64,000 nucleotides of DNA. Origin: Manduca sexta (lineage: Eukaryota; Arthropoda; Insecta; Lepidoptera; Sphingidae). The notes beneath the pieces are model-generated. The model worked only from the letters and a program-made list of their open reading frames with translations, was not told the DNA's origin and did not search any database. The stretch covers positions 7,833,826 to 7,897,825 of the forward strand of contig NC_051140.1 of assembly GCF_014839805.1 (NCBI RefSeq), given 5' to 3'. The position numbers and the translations under genes were made by a program. Below are positions 1 through 12,000 of the stretch, in pieces; position 1 is the stretch's first letter; each line of letters begins with the position of its first letter.

Positions 1-733
1 GCGCAAAACGATCAATAAATATATTTTTTACCGGTCTTATTCATACTTATATCCCTATTGAAATATTGTGCGTTCTTAACTTCTGCTTTCGGTTTTGTCG
101 GCGATTTGTCAGACAAACAAAGGATTACAGCGTAAATAATGCTAAATATAACCACCTATTATATTACTATTATATTTTTAATATCAATCTGATAAAATAT
201 AATTCTAATTGTTTTTCGATATTTGAATATACGCTGTTTGTTTATTAGCCTACAATACAGTTTTATGACGTTGGATATTATTATCTACGGGTATAAAGTA
301 GATTTCATGTACAAGTAAGAAGAAGAATGTGCATTGCACAAGAATAGCCAAATACCTACGTAAAAAAAAGTCACAAACTATTACGATAAATACTATTATT
401 CTACTACCATTATAAGTGCTTCTGTGAGCGTGTATAAGTAAAATAAACGACAAAACCTCTTAAATCTAAACGGATTACGTATGAACTTTGTTTAGCACAC
501 AAATAGACCGAGTTATGAATTAACAAATAAGGTATATGACGAACCTTCTGAGTGGTTCGGAAATTGTGTCTAAAATATTTTTTCCAGAAAAATAGGTCTT
601 TTAGACCAGGAAGCGTTATTGGAATCGCGAGCAAACTAATATAAATATTATATTACACCAATCACATTGAAGTACATAAGAACACGTCTATTTTTGTCTG
701 AGAAACCACTTTGATCAATAACCATCCTTTTGT
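1..733. other. AT-rich non-coding stretch, nothing recognised
   Basis: Read on both strands; open frames are at most 74 codons, with no protein-like composition and no repeat shared with the rest of the window. Confidence 0.6.
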
Positions 734-913
734 AGGAGCCTCAAAAATTTTCCTTTTCAAGACACGTTCGTATGCCGCTAAAGCCCTCAAGAGGCCTTTC
801 GACTGACGTCGCCCGGTCTTTGAGAGGCGATGTCATCGAGTCAGCGTTCGCGGTCCAATGAATCACGCCACTTGATCCTCGACGAACGTGCCTTCTTCGA
901 GTTTCAGAAGACC
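734..913 (-). pseudogene. Decayed coding fragment of unknown origin, 60 codons with two TGA stops
   Basis: This block is much richer in GC and CpG than its surroundings. Read on the minus strand from 913, one frame runs 60 codons and looks like protein: it begins GLLKLEEGTFVEDQVA and ends LLRALAAYERVLKRKIFEAP, with basic and leucine-rich helix-like segments. Two TGA stops interrupt it at codons 17 and 27. Both could have arisen from CGA (arginine) by methyl-CpG decay, as expected of an old pseudogene or transposon fragment. I do not recognise the family. It has no start codon or splice context and no partner elsewhere in the window. It could be a retrotransposon scrap or a retrocopy of a host gene; a chance reading is possible but less likely given the composition. 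Confidence 0.35.
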
Positions 914-1136
914 GGGGGCTAATATAGCTTTTCACTAATCAGCTACTGTAGCTAAATTGGTCAGTAGTGCTGGCTAATTTGGCCTTCTGAATATATTTGA
1001 AAAGTTTTATTGTTCTTGAAGCATTTAACACTAAATCGATTTGGTAGTTTATGATAATTTGTTTTAAACTTCCTAACAAGATAAACTCAAATAAATTTGT
1101 TTGCTTGAAATATAGAATTTATGAATACATAGGTAC

Positions 1137-1424
1137 ACTAGTGGTAGGTCTCTCATAATACGTGAGAGTCCGCCTGGGTAGGTACCACCGCAATGTATAT
1201 TTCTGCCGCCAAGCCGCAGTGTGTTGTGTTCCAGTTTGTAGCCAGTGTAACTACTGCACATAATAAAACTTAACAAGTCATGTCTCAGGATGGCGAGCGC
1301 AGTAGAATACCAAACAATACTTTGTAATCCAAGGTGTTGGATGGTGTTTCTACTGTTTATGGGCTGTCATATCGCTAACCATCAGGCGAAAGGCTCGTCA
1401 CGTCATTCCAAACAATAAAAAAAT
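1137..1424 (+). mobile_element. 300-bp interspersed repeat 'B', copy 1 (SINE or LINE 3' end)
   Basis: One of at least five clear copies here. The 5' end is the shared GGTGGTAGGT block, followed by GTCCGCCTGGGTAGGTACCA, GGATGGCGAGCGCAGT, GGTGTTGGATGGTGTTTCTA and a 3' end on ATCGC..CCATCAGGCGA then AATAAAAAAA. Several copies start at the same 5' point, which suggests a short unit of about 300 bp rather than random LINE truncations. The A-rich 3' tail shows RNA-mediated copying. I recall this unit as common in lepidopteran genomes but cannot assign the clade. Confidence 0.75.
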
Positions 1425-2438
1425 TGCAATGTTTTATTACGTTATAAACTCTGTATTATTTATAACCTATTCAGTAATCTTCTTTTTCAGTTACATGTAA
1501 TTAGCATTACAAGGAGTAACGATTATCAGCAGTGGAACGAAAAGCTGAAATGAAATCTTGGTTCACCCCAGTGCAGTTACATGACTTTACAAAGTTTAAC
1601 GAGTGTATTCATTGTCGACTATCGCTCAGTACCACGTCAGCTACATAGTTCAAATTGTTCAAATTAATTTTTTAAGTATATTTACTCGCGGTATATTTAA
1701 TGGATGGTCAAAGATCCTAATTGGTAAACGATACTTATCTGAGTACAGGGCGATGCAATAAAAAGTCTGTTTTTCAATGCTTTTCGCATGATAAGCCTCC
1801 CAGTAACCATTAATTCAAGGATGAATTTACTCTCCAGCAATAAAAATAATACTACAGCTTTAACACTATGAATAGATTAGTAGTAATATTATTATCTTGA
1901 ATGGAAATTTAAAGTAAAATTATTGTACTATTTAGGCATCGCGCATACGTAATACACCGACCACATACACTAAGATATTGCGCTGACGTCAATTTATGGC
2001 TGTAAAACATATATATAGGCCTTTCCTCCGTTAGCATTTCTTAATGTAACTAAAGATAGTAGAATAATTTTATTTTTTAATAATAATTGGATTAATAACC
2101 TCGACATATATCATAAGCTCGTAGAATTACGACGTAATTGAGACAAGCCAGGCAATTTATTTAAATTTAGGAGCCCTCGCCTTGCTATGAGAAAAAATTT
2201 AATTATGTTAAGAAAATAACAATTTCTGTATCGCAGAATATCTCATTATTCATACAAAATTCCTTCCTTGGGATTAAAATAATTCAAGTCAGGCAAGAAA
2301 TATTTGGCTAATGTCAACGATTTTTATTATGAGATGTGATTTACTGATAGAAAGCGCTATGCTTATCCATAAACTTAGTCTTAGCACAGTACATAGTTCT
2401 TTAACAACTTCGAGAATTAGGATATAGCATGGAAATTC
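1425..2438. other. Non-coding stretch with a CRE palindrome and a TATA-like run
   Basis: No coding potential or repeat recognised. It holds a perfect TGACGTCA palindrome at 1984-1991 and a TATATATA run at about 2010-2017, a spacing possible for a promoter, but no transcript or downstream exon supports one. Confidence 0.4.
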
Positions 2439-2513
2439 GCCAACATCCTTGGTAATACTGCTAAGGTTTTGCAGCGATTCTTCTAAGACAATAATACCAT
2501 CGGCAAAACGATG
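2439..2513 (-). mobile_element. Fragment of a LINE reverse transcriptase (RTE-like), catalytic motif decayed
   Basis: The minus strand reads HRFADGIIVLEESLQNL followed by SSITKDVGEF. This matches the conserved reverse-transcriptase block usually written as LRFADDIV..AESL.DL in RTE-type LINEs. The second catalytic aspartate of the FADD box is glycine here, so the piece could not have been active. Only about 25 codons are recognisable; the open frame around it (2289-2630) has no further matching sequence that I can see. It is a short, old remnant next to no other RTE sequence. Family assignment is from memory of the motif. Confidence 0.5.
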
Positions 2514-2771
2514 GCTATAAGTCTCATTATTTCGTATAATCCAAACAAAACAGCATGTACGTATTTTGTAGCTTGAGGAAAGATATTGACAAACCAATAA
2601 CAGCAACCAATGACAAAAACTTAACAGCAAATTTCTACGACAATAACAATAGCAATATATTCTGCATTTCAGATGTTCGTCTTCGTCTGCCGGTTAAACA
2701 CAGTCATGACCTAAAATCCCATACAAATGAAAAATAATTATTTCGCAAACACTTGTAAAAAAGTATAAAAA

Positions 2772-2942
2772 GCGGCGATAGCCTAGTTGGGTGTGGAACA
2801 GACTGCCGAGACGAATGTCCATAGGTTCATGAAGTCTATCAACCCGCACTAGGCCAGTGTGGTGGATTAAGGTCTAATCCCTCTTAGAGAGGATGCACAT
2901 GCCCAACTGTGGGTCAAAAAATAAAATACAGAGCTATTATAA
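2772..2942 (+). mobile_element. Metulj-like SINE 'A', copy 1, internally deleted
   Basis: The tRNA-like head (GCGGCGATAGCCTAGTTGGG, then ACGAATGTCC and a damaged B box AGGTTCA) is joined directly to the 3' part (GAAGTCTATCAA, GCACTAGGCCAGTGTGG, TCTAATCCCTC). About 165 bp of the family's middle is missing. No clear target duplication. Confidence 0.8.
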
Positions 2943-5190
2943 TATATTTTATTTAATATTATAAACACTCGTAAAACTAAAGTTAAACAATAACACTGTT
3001 CATATTATATAGAAATGTTACCGGATTGTACACACAAAACACAATATTTTCCAACATCCCGAATCAAATAACACAGGAGTTCTATAAAACCAATTTCCGT
3101 TAGAAGATAAGATTGTGACAGACATACAGATTATGATTGAGATAAATAAGGCGAACCTTCGAGAATTTAATTTGGGATTTATCTTTGGTCAGAAAGTTTC
3201 CTCGTTTAATGAAAGTAATTTTTAAGAAGTTGAAGTATTTTATTGGCATAATGAGATTATCTGTTTTACACCAAGTATGCAGACTTAATAATAAGTTCAT
3301 GATTGCTTGTATCGAAACATTTTCATATACAATTTAGGTTATTATTAACCTATTATACTGTTTAGAATCTATCCGATTTTACATTAAATTGGATCTCAAA
3401 AGACCGGCTGCCAGACTTAAAGACACTGTGAGTATTCTGCGTAATTAAAACTGTCAACGACAAATATAAAAAAGATAAAATTGTAAAATGAAGGTAGATT
3501 TTGTAACTGATTTAATACAATATTTTCATAAAAGGCTAATAAAATGGTGATAACCGTACCACATTTCCGAGACTCATCATGCATGCAATCTAAAAAATCC
3601 AGTAAAATATTGTAGCGAAGATCCATATTCCTACTGACTTGTCAAATAAGTGTTATGAAGTACAATACTGTCATTGTAATCTTCCCAACCTCGATGGTAT
3701 AGTTGGCTCCAGATATCTACCTATAGCTGCCATAATTACTCACGCCATAAAATTCAAATAAAAAATTGCATATTTGTCTCTAGAAATTATTTGAAATAGC
3801 CTCTATTTATGTAAAACCTCGTTAAGTGTCAGAGATGGTTGAATTTCATTTACTTCAAAATCCTATTATCCTTAAAGCACAAATCAAGTCTTGCAGTAAA
3901 GCGGCTTGAATGACTCAATAATGGATTCACTTTTTTTTGTTGCAAATCCCGTCTTACTTTATAGACGGTTTTACGATTTATTTACCCTTAATAACAAGGA
4001 TTTAATACTCTTTTAATGCGCAATTTTCTTTTTATTCAAGTAACAGTATATTCTCCGAATGGGTAACCTTGTTTTTACGTATCTTAATCTCTAAGGCCGT
4101 AGGTATCAAAATTAAGACTATAAAAGTTTTAAACATCAAGGTTTTTTGTGTTTTAATCATATAATAATATAAATGGAATATTACTAGTACCGAATTATGT
4201 GAAAATAAATCTATGAGCTCATGAGTTTTGACTAAAATGAAATATATTTGAAAATGTATACTTACCATTAATTGCATAATAGTTTAAAGCAACAAATTTA
4301 AACAACGCCTTTAATATTACACTAAACACCATAGCTGAAATTAATTAACATAAAATTTTATGTTAAAATTGCAGATTGATGAAATTCTTGAAATAAATTG
4401 GTCTGGAAAATTAATATCGAATTAAGCTTCTTAATATTGCAGTCTCAGCTGAAAATATCTATCGACCGTAAAAGAACCGGCTCGGTCGATTTGAGAACGA
4501 TTTAAACGAAATAGACGAATTAACTAATCTCAAAGAATTCGCCTTGAACCAAGTTCTGCAAAGTTAACATTTTCTTAAACAGAATGGAAAAGATTACTTT
4601 AATTAACTTTCCGACGGTTAAAAATATTCGCTCACTTAGCGAATTGTTTTTCGGATGGATTTGATTGTTTCGATTTTAAGTTATTAAAAGTATCAGTGAA
4701 CATATTTATAATACGAAACAGTTAATAATTCCAGAGTATTTTATATTATATTAAAATGCAATTTACAAAGATGATTCAGATTTCAATTTCTTAATAAAAT
4801 TAAACTCTAAAACTACCTTCCTAATGGATGCCAAAGTACTCAGAACGTCATAACTAAATAAAAGGAAGATTCCACACCAGATGTCGCCCCTAAACACAAA
4901 CTCAGTCTTTGTACAATTATTTTCCACTTGACCCAACACCGCCTTACGTCTCAATAATCAAAGTTCCCTAAACCTACGAATTCAATGATATCTTCGCAAA
5001 AACATCTGGAAAGGTCCTCTTGAGAAATATATTCATATTTATGTCATCTTACTCTTACTAATAGTTGGCACTAAAGTGGATATTGATATATTTAATGATT
5101 CTGTAAAAGTGTTCAAAGAAAGACTGCTGGAATATCTCAAAAATTAACATGTAACTTTTTATAAATTTTGTCAACGAGATATTCTCAATA
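2943..5190. other. AT-rich stretch, nothing recognised
   Basis: About 2.2 kb with no repeat shared within the window and no protein-like frame; open frames do not exceed 81 codons. Confidence 0.55.
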
Positions 5191-5194
5191 ACCT

Positions 5195-5401
5195 TTTCTG
5201 TTGCCAATTATATGACGTTGTTTACAATAGTTTTTATAGACAAATTATTTTACTAATGTTGTTAGTGGTAAATGCTGTGTTCACCTATTAGTAGCACACA
5301 TATCAGATGCTGTACCTTATAGTTTTTTATAATATTGATTGATGTAATATGTAGTGCTGTTGGTGTACCTTATTACAAATAAATAAATAAATAAATAAAT
5401 A
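5195..5401 (+). mobile_element. Probable LINE 3' end with (AAAT)n tail
   Basis: An AT-rich tract containing two related GCTGTACCTTAT / GGTGTACCTTAT motifs ends in a clean (AAAT)6 tail at 5377-5401. Short-repeat tails of this kind are typical of CR1/Jockey-group and RTE-group LINE 3' ends. No coding part is present; the left limit is a guess. Confidence 0.4.
5377..5401. repeat. (AAAT)6 microsatellite
   Basis: Perfect tetranucleotide run directly abutting the Helitron-like sequence to its right. Confidence 0.9.
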
Positions 5402-5690
5402 TTATAAATGCGAAAGTTTGTGAAAATGTTTAGATGTTTGTAAGACGTAAACACAGAAACAGCTTAACGGATTTAGATGAAAATTTACTCGCTGGTAGAT
5501 TATGTATTGGATTAACTCATAGACTAGTTTTTATCTCAGGTACTTGTTGCCGTGGCAACAAACAAAATCAGATTTTTTTTATTAGATGGCGTCGGAGTCG
5601 GACAGATGTCGCTTTTAATCGCCACAGTGTTTTAGGAACATTTGTACAGCAGCGGAAACACCATTTCTCGCAAGAGTAGCCATGATGAAC
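5402..5690 (+). mobile_element. Helitron-like (Lep1-type) non-autonomous element, degraded
   Basis: It begins ATTATAAATGCGAAAGTTTG then TGAAAATGTTTAGATGTTTG and AACAGCTTAACGGATTTAGA, the 5' module shared with 16660-16955 and 58014-58160. The 3' hairpin and CTAG end are not visible, so the right limit is approximate. Its left end abuts the (AAAT)n run; lepidopteran Helitrons of this type are known to sit beside microsatellites. Confidence 0.55.
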
Positions 5691-5791
5691 ACCTTATAAA
5701 ATATAAGATTAACATTACATATTAAGTACACATTAAAAATATAATAGGTAGGTATGTATATATTGAGATTTATAAATTTCAATATTGAATA

Positions 5792-6117
5792 TAAAAATAA
5801 TAATATCAGCCCTGTATTATATACTTGCCCACTGCTGAGCACGAGCCTCCTCTACTACTGAGGGGGATTAGGCCTTAGTCCACCACGCTGGCCTAGTGTG
5901 GATTTATAGACTTCACACACCTTCGAAATTCCTATAGAGAACTTCTCAGATGTGCAGGTTTCCCCGCGATGTTTTCCTGCACCGTTAAAGCGAACGATAA
6001 ATTCACAAAGAATACACACATGATTTTAGAAAAGTCAGGGGTGTGTGCCCTTGGGATTTGAACCTACGGACATTCGACTTGGCAGTCCGTTCCACACCTA
6101 ACTAGGCTATCGCCGCT
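5792..6117 (-). mobile_element. Metulj-like SINE 'A', copy 2, full length
   Basis: Complete minus-strand copy of about 320 bp. In its own sense it has a tRNA-like head (GGCGATAGCCTAGTTAGG A-box region; B box GGTTCAAATCC at 6054-6064 read on the minus strand, here slightly mutated), a conserved body with AACGGTGCAGGAAAACATCG, and a 3' end TACAGGGCTGATATTATTAT. A perfect 12-bp target duplication CAATATTGAATA flanks it at 5780-5791 and 6118-6129. This shows insertion by target-primed reverse transcription. No other gene is affected. Confidence 0.92.
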
Positions 6118-6129
6118 CAATATTGAATA

Positions 6130-8527
6130 AATTAGAATAAATATAAAAATGTACCCAATAGCTACTTAAGTAGTAACCGATCCCTCAATGATGTGTCATT
6201 TTTATGTCGTGGGTGTCGGCAACTAGGAATACTTTTGGAGCCACAGCACTAGGAGACGAATGAAATATTTGAATTTCGATAACCATACAAACATTAATTA
6301 TCTCGTTGGGAAAGTATAGCTTCACTGTCTTTTAAACTTTTAGATTCATATAAGTAATGTTATAGATGAAAAATGTGCCATCATGGGACGTAAACCTAGC
6401 CGTTCATACTATTATCTAAAAGAAACATTTTAATACGCAATGAAAATATTAACGTTTTATATGTTGTGCATCTTGGATATGACGTTCAAAAAGAATTCTG
6501 TGAATAATGTTCCATATTTCAGACTATTCCTAAACACTCGAGTGTAGGCATTCTCCGTAAAGAATACAAAGTTCCAAGCTGCCAAAAACAAGACTTATAT
6601 AACAACTTCGTTGACGAAGTACGCCAGAGTGGAGACGCTGGTAGGAAAACGATGTATGTCATCGCACAAACATGTTAAATGCACTCTTAATACACTGTAT
6701 TTCGCATGTAATAAAGTTTAACTTTGGCAGATGCGAAGAAAGTTGAAGAAATACTGCTTACTTAAGGGTAGATGTCAAAGAAATGGAATTAATGCTTGGG
6801 AAGATACTCATCAAAGGACCTCGCACACAACGGAAGCATGCTTTATATGTGTAAGTATGTGTGTGCGTGGGGTTGCTGCTCATTTCGCCAATGTGCGGAA
6901 TGTTTTGATTTTAGCAAAGCGGCTTAGATATTTAACCTCAAAAGGCCACACGAGAAAAAATAACTTGCTCACAGATTTTAAATATAATATTCAATATTTG
7001 CATTCAGAAGAAGAAAAATCTATTGTGCAGTATAAAAGTTGGAATAAAGCCTATCCAGGAGAAATACTTTTTAAGACCATACGGAGGCAGAGCCAGGATC
7101 ATAAGGTAGTTAGGCAAACTACACATCTCAACTACTAACCTAGTTCCATTCCCATCATTTTATTACTAGAAATTTGAATACGCCCAGAAATTCAATAGGT
7201 TGGACCGAGCCCCTCCGATGTAGATCTAGCAACGACTTTGAACTTAGATATACGTCGTAATTAAATTCAGTGATTGATTTGATAATTCTATCGCTCCGGT
7301 ACCTGTGCTGTCTAGGAAACCAATTATTTCAAACCATTCAGACGTATAATTATAATGCTCGAGAGTAGGCAATTAATTGAATTATATTTATCCTGAACAA
7401 CGTTAGGGAAACATTAAATAGTTTGGGCTCCGAGTTCTATTTTCAAATATGGCTCACTGAATAAACTATTGAGTGAATGGCATATCTTGTTTAAACTATC
7501 CGGTTTTTGTTCTCCATCACAGAAACGTACGTGGTTCACGTTAATCATGAGTGGCAAAATTAAGCTTAAGATAATTGTTTATTCAGCATGGACGACCGTG
7601 AAGATATCGACTACTATTGTATTTACGTTGTTTGCTGCGATAAGTAAGGGTTATAAATCACATAATTTCACCTTAAGGCGTTACCACGAACAAAGCGTCG
7701 CGCTAACCGATTTTTTAAAAGATATTTGAAATTTATAATATGAACAGAAAAAAAAATTGAACATCATATTTCTAAAGTTATTTTTACTTTGGTTGGTTAG
7801 GGTTTTTTTTTTAATGTGAATGCGGTGTCGTTAATGTCATAATGAGAATGCCACTTGATTCCTCCCAAATTAGCACATATTATTTAAATGTACAACTAAA
7901 ACTAGTAGATACGACATTTTAATAAGATTTTTTTTAAGTATAAGATTTTGAAAACTACCTAAAATTTACTTTTTAAAGAAATTATTCACATATCTAAATA
8001 TTTCCATCGTAACTCGTGCACCGTGCGTGTATGGAACAAATGCTCAAGGCTCAAGTCCGTTTGCTCAGGGTAGGACCTTAAAGAAAACGCGCCAAATCTT
8101 CATTGGACCATAGTGGCCTTCATAATAACAACCGTTATTGCATAGATATCTCCTTGTTTGTACACCTTATGCTATGAAAAATTGTGACGTAACACTAATT
8201 TCTCTTAAATAATCAAATATATCATTAGTTACAATACAAACCATTCAAAATTGCGTCAAATATATTGAACGTTAGAGTTACAAATCAATCAACCGATTCA
8301 AAAATAAAATACTCATACAAACTTTTTCCAACACCAAAGCCCATTCAAATAACAACTCACATCAAGCTCTTTTGTTCACGGTTCCAATTTATCTAAAAAC
8401 TAATCTATTGGTGCCGTGTTGGTCAAATTAATCCACCTACGCGTGGGGAATGAATAAAATTTCTATACAGTTTACTTTTTTCAACAGGATGGCGTCAAAC
8501 GAGAAGTAGGTCACAGGAGTTTGTGAT
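6130..8527. other. Non-coding stretch including one long, unsupported open frame
   Basis: No shared repeat is visible. The longest open frame in the window, 135 codons at 6731-7138 (+), begins MRRKLKKYCLL; it has low-complexity basic composition, no domain I recognise and no splice context, so I do not call it a gene. Confidence 0.5.
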
Positions 8528-8779
8528 CATCATCGCCGATAAACATTATAGAGTTCAAATTTTTGTACGTGTGTGTGTGTGTACCGGTTCACGCTATACT
8601 CATATTTTCCTACGGCATAAATGGCTCAGCTCGACCGTGGTAGAACCTCGGTGTCATCATCTATAAATTCTATAGAGTTAAAATTTGTGTGTGTGTGTGT
8701 GTGTGAGCCCGTTCATGCTATAATCATATTTTCCTACAGCATGAATGGCTCAGCTCGACCGTGGTAGCACCTCTGTGTC
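8528..8779 (+). repeat. Tandem duplication, 2 x 124 bp, each with a (GT)n tract
   Basis: Two direct copies: the anchor TATAGAGTT lies at 8547 and 8671, and ATGGCTCAGCTCGACCGTGG at 8621 and 8745, both exactly 124 bp apart. Each unit holds a (GT)n run (about 8570-8582 and 8686-8705) and CATATTTTCCTAC. The copies differ at scattered sites, so the duplication is not recent. Confidence 0.9.
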
Positions 8780-8886
8780 ACAAATAATTAACGCAACAAT
8801 CTACTGTGGGGTTTGTATGTTGACAATCCAGGACTGCATAATTTTATCATTCTTCACAATCACTCTAAAAATAAATATAAGTCATA

Positions 8887-9000
8887 TTTATTTTTTATTT
8901 ATTTATTACACTTTATTAAAAATAAGATAAAGGCGGACTTAATTTCGAAGGCATTCTCTACGAGCCAACCTTTTGGTGGTGCAAAGACTAAAGAGGTAGG
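8887..9000 (-). mobile_element. LINE 3' UTR family 'K', copy 1
   Basis: On the minus strand: AAGGTTGGCTCGTAGAGAAT, GCCTTCG, AAGTCCGCCTTT, then an AATAAATAAATA-type tail. The core matches 31756-31869 and 54832-54917. It resembles the 3' untranslated region of common lepidopteran LINEs; no coding part remains. Confidence 0.65.
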
Positions 9001-12000
9001 TGTACACAACGAGAGAAGTTAGTGGAGAGAACATTAACAAAAAAGACTGATATAAATTAAAAATACGTAATATAAATATATCCACATACATAAATAAATA
9101 AATAATATTATATGTATACTGCCAACCCGTTTATATTTATTAGACAAGAAAGATTGACAGCTTCAAAAACAAGTCATTACACTCTAACGTAGCTAATATG
9201 TGCGTATAAAATAGTTAAAAAGCCTAAAATAACGTTTTACCAAACATTTGTCAGAAATAGTCGAACGTTAAATACCAGAAATTACTGACGTAAACAAAAA
9301 CGCGCCGAAATCCTGTGAACTAACAAACAAGCCTATGCTAGGCTTTGTAAAGTAAATTCACTGGCACAATGTGTTTTGTATGAGAAAGCAGCGGCCGAAT
9401 TATTTTACATACAAACATCACGTAATAGAGATTTCACCACTACGAAACTATTTGATTCGCTCTTTGTTTGGAACGTTCATTAATTTTAACCATATGAATT
9501 TTTGATTTGTTTATAAAATTTATGGAAACTATATAGATAATCTTTCTTTTCATTAACCACTTCTTTACCCAGATTCTCCAATTACATCTTTATTCTTATT
9601 ATTCGTAAAATAAAATTAACAGTACGAACAAGTCTGTCGTGTTTCACTGACTTCGAGCCAAGTAAGTGCACGTTCTTTAAAACCGCAAGTTTATGTAGCA
9701 AAGTACGAAACCTTAAGTCGTAAGTGCCGCTGTTAATCCTAAATCATTTCGAAATCTGAATAAAACATTCAAAAAATCTTTTAGTTTTTAGTATAAGGAC
9801 GTTTGGATTACTTCACAGCGCTTTAATGTATTAAAAGACAGTGTTTTTTCACCAATTATTTAAACTACTTATTTTTACAACTTGATTACAGATTGCCCGA
9901 AATTGGTATATAAAAAAAAACTTATATATTCATAAGTATAGTATGAATAAAAAAAAATACTTATTGACTGGTTTATCACTATAAACATAATATCACAATT
10001 CTAGTTACCACATTGAGCAATTTAATTACATTTAATTGTGGACTTAATAAAACTTTGCTGTCTATTGTCCTACTTATGCGCAAGAGTTTGCGAGTATTTA
10101 TGTTCTGTTACTTCGAAATTTCACAAAAACCTTGAAAATAAATTATCGAGGATTCATATTGTTACTTTTGATTCATTCTCACATTTCCCAACCCTATACA
10201 TTTTCCGCATACAGCACGAAGAATGCATCCGACATTCAACAAAAAGCAGTATTTTACTGTAAATTAAGAACTGTATGAAATAAATCCTATTTCGCAGAGT
10301 ATAGAATCTAATTTAGCTTAGCAAAATAGTACAATTTAATCGAGACAATGGTTGGATTAACCGTTGTGCGGTGATCGCATAGTTTTTAGTTCAACGTAGC
10401 GTTAATTTACCGCGAATGGATGTTTGTTTTAAGTGTATGAGAACGGCTATTGTTATTTCAATGAAAATGCTGTTAATTGTACATTACTGACAGTGATTTA
10501 ATAAGCGTAGCACAACTTTACAACTAGTGTGATGGAAGAAAGCCCGGTTCCTAACAAGGCCCACTATCCATGTTTTTATTCTTCATGTGTTGTGAAATAA
10601 CATACTACGTTTTTATGTTAGTTATAATACAAAATTTTATAATATGTATGTTGCAATTTAATCAAAGGTTTAATTAATATTTTTTCAAATATTTTATCAT
10701 TAGTTGGGTCTTCAAAGGTTCCGTTATTTATTATTACGATAATTGAACATTTATAAGGAATTAAACATGAATAAAAGTTTTAAAATGTTATTAGTAAAGG
10801 TGCGCGTGTTTTTATTGGGTTGTATAAAATACAATACCCGCCTTCAACAGGGTTATTTAAATAACGCAATATTACAGTGTTACCAGCGTTATCAAGGTAA
10901 CGCGTCTTCATTTATCACTCTTGCGAGGTATCTACGAATTATAACTATATTGAATATACACAATTTAAAGGCGGAAGCGGTAGCGGACATGTAAACAAAA
11001 CGTATTTCTCTTACAAAGAGGATTATGTAATACCGATGGAAGAGAATTTTACCGTGAAACAATTATATTAAATAGTTTATAACAGAAGGGCGATTTTGCG
11101 TTGGTACATTCATAGCCCAAATGCAACTTGGCGATGAACTAGATTGGTTTTCTGGGTAAGGTAAAAAAGGTTTACAAAAAAAAAAAAACATTAAAATTAT
11201 GACTGAATTGCCCGAGATTGAAATTTAACAGCACGAATACCGTATAGTATACGAGTAGTAGTTTCTTGTTCATTCTTTCCTTCATAAGTCGAAAAATATT
11301 TTTTTATTCATTAATTATATAAATGCCAAATCTCCATAAAAACGTGTACCTCTATTTATATAAGCATATAAGAGCCAGAGTAAAGACTAACAAAAACATC
11401 GAAGTAACCTCGTTTTAACCGAGACCACATTAAACAGGTACAAACAAACAAGTCAACATAGTTTCTGTACTAATGAGCATACGTAAACCAGAATATTTTA
11501 TTGTATATGTTGTATTTCACAGGAATTGTTGTTTGAAACATTAATGTAGTTAGGAACTACTAACTAGGTAAATAATTAGAATGAACGTATATTATCCTGT
11601 CTGGTTGTAACAATATATAACTTCATTTAAATGAGGCTTATTAGTAAATATACTCTGATAGAAATACATTTAGGCTTGATTATTTTTTTAGAGACTTGGA
11701 GAGAGTTAATTACTTTGCAATAGTAAAGAGCTAACTTTTCGAAAGGGCAATCGACGCACTAACATGCACAAATGCGGTCTGCAAATCGTTCTGAAGATAA
11801 TTATATATATAAATTACTAAAGGGAAGTAGGCAGGCTTCGGATTATATGGCCCTTCACCACTGGTACTTTGAGAAATGGAACTGCAAAATATGACAATAT
11901 AAAATATCTTCTAAGCAAAAATCGGACCTTAATATCTAATGATTTTTACACAGAAAGTTTTGTACCACATATGTATAATGCAGCTTAGTATGAATACCAT

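Noticed and set aside
6731..7138. 135-codon open frame (+), the longest in the window
   Set aside because: No domain, no splice or promoter context, low-complexity basic composition; with 64 kb and six frames one frame this long is not surprising.
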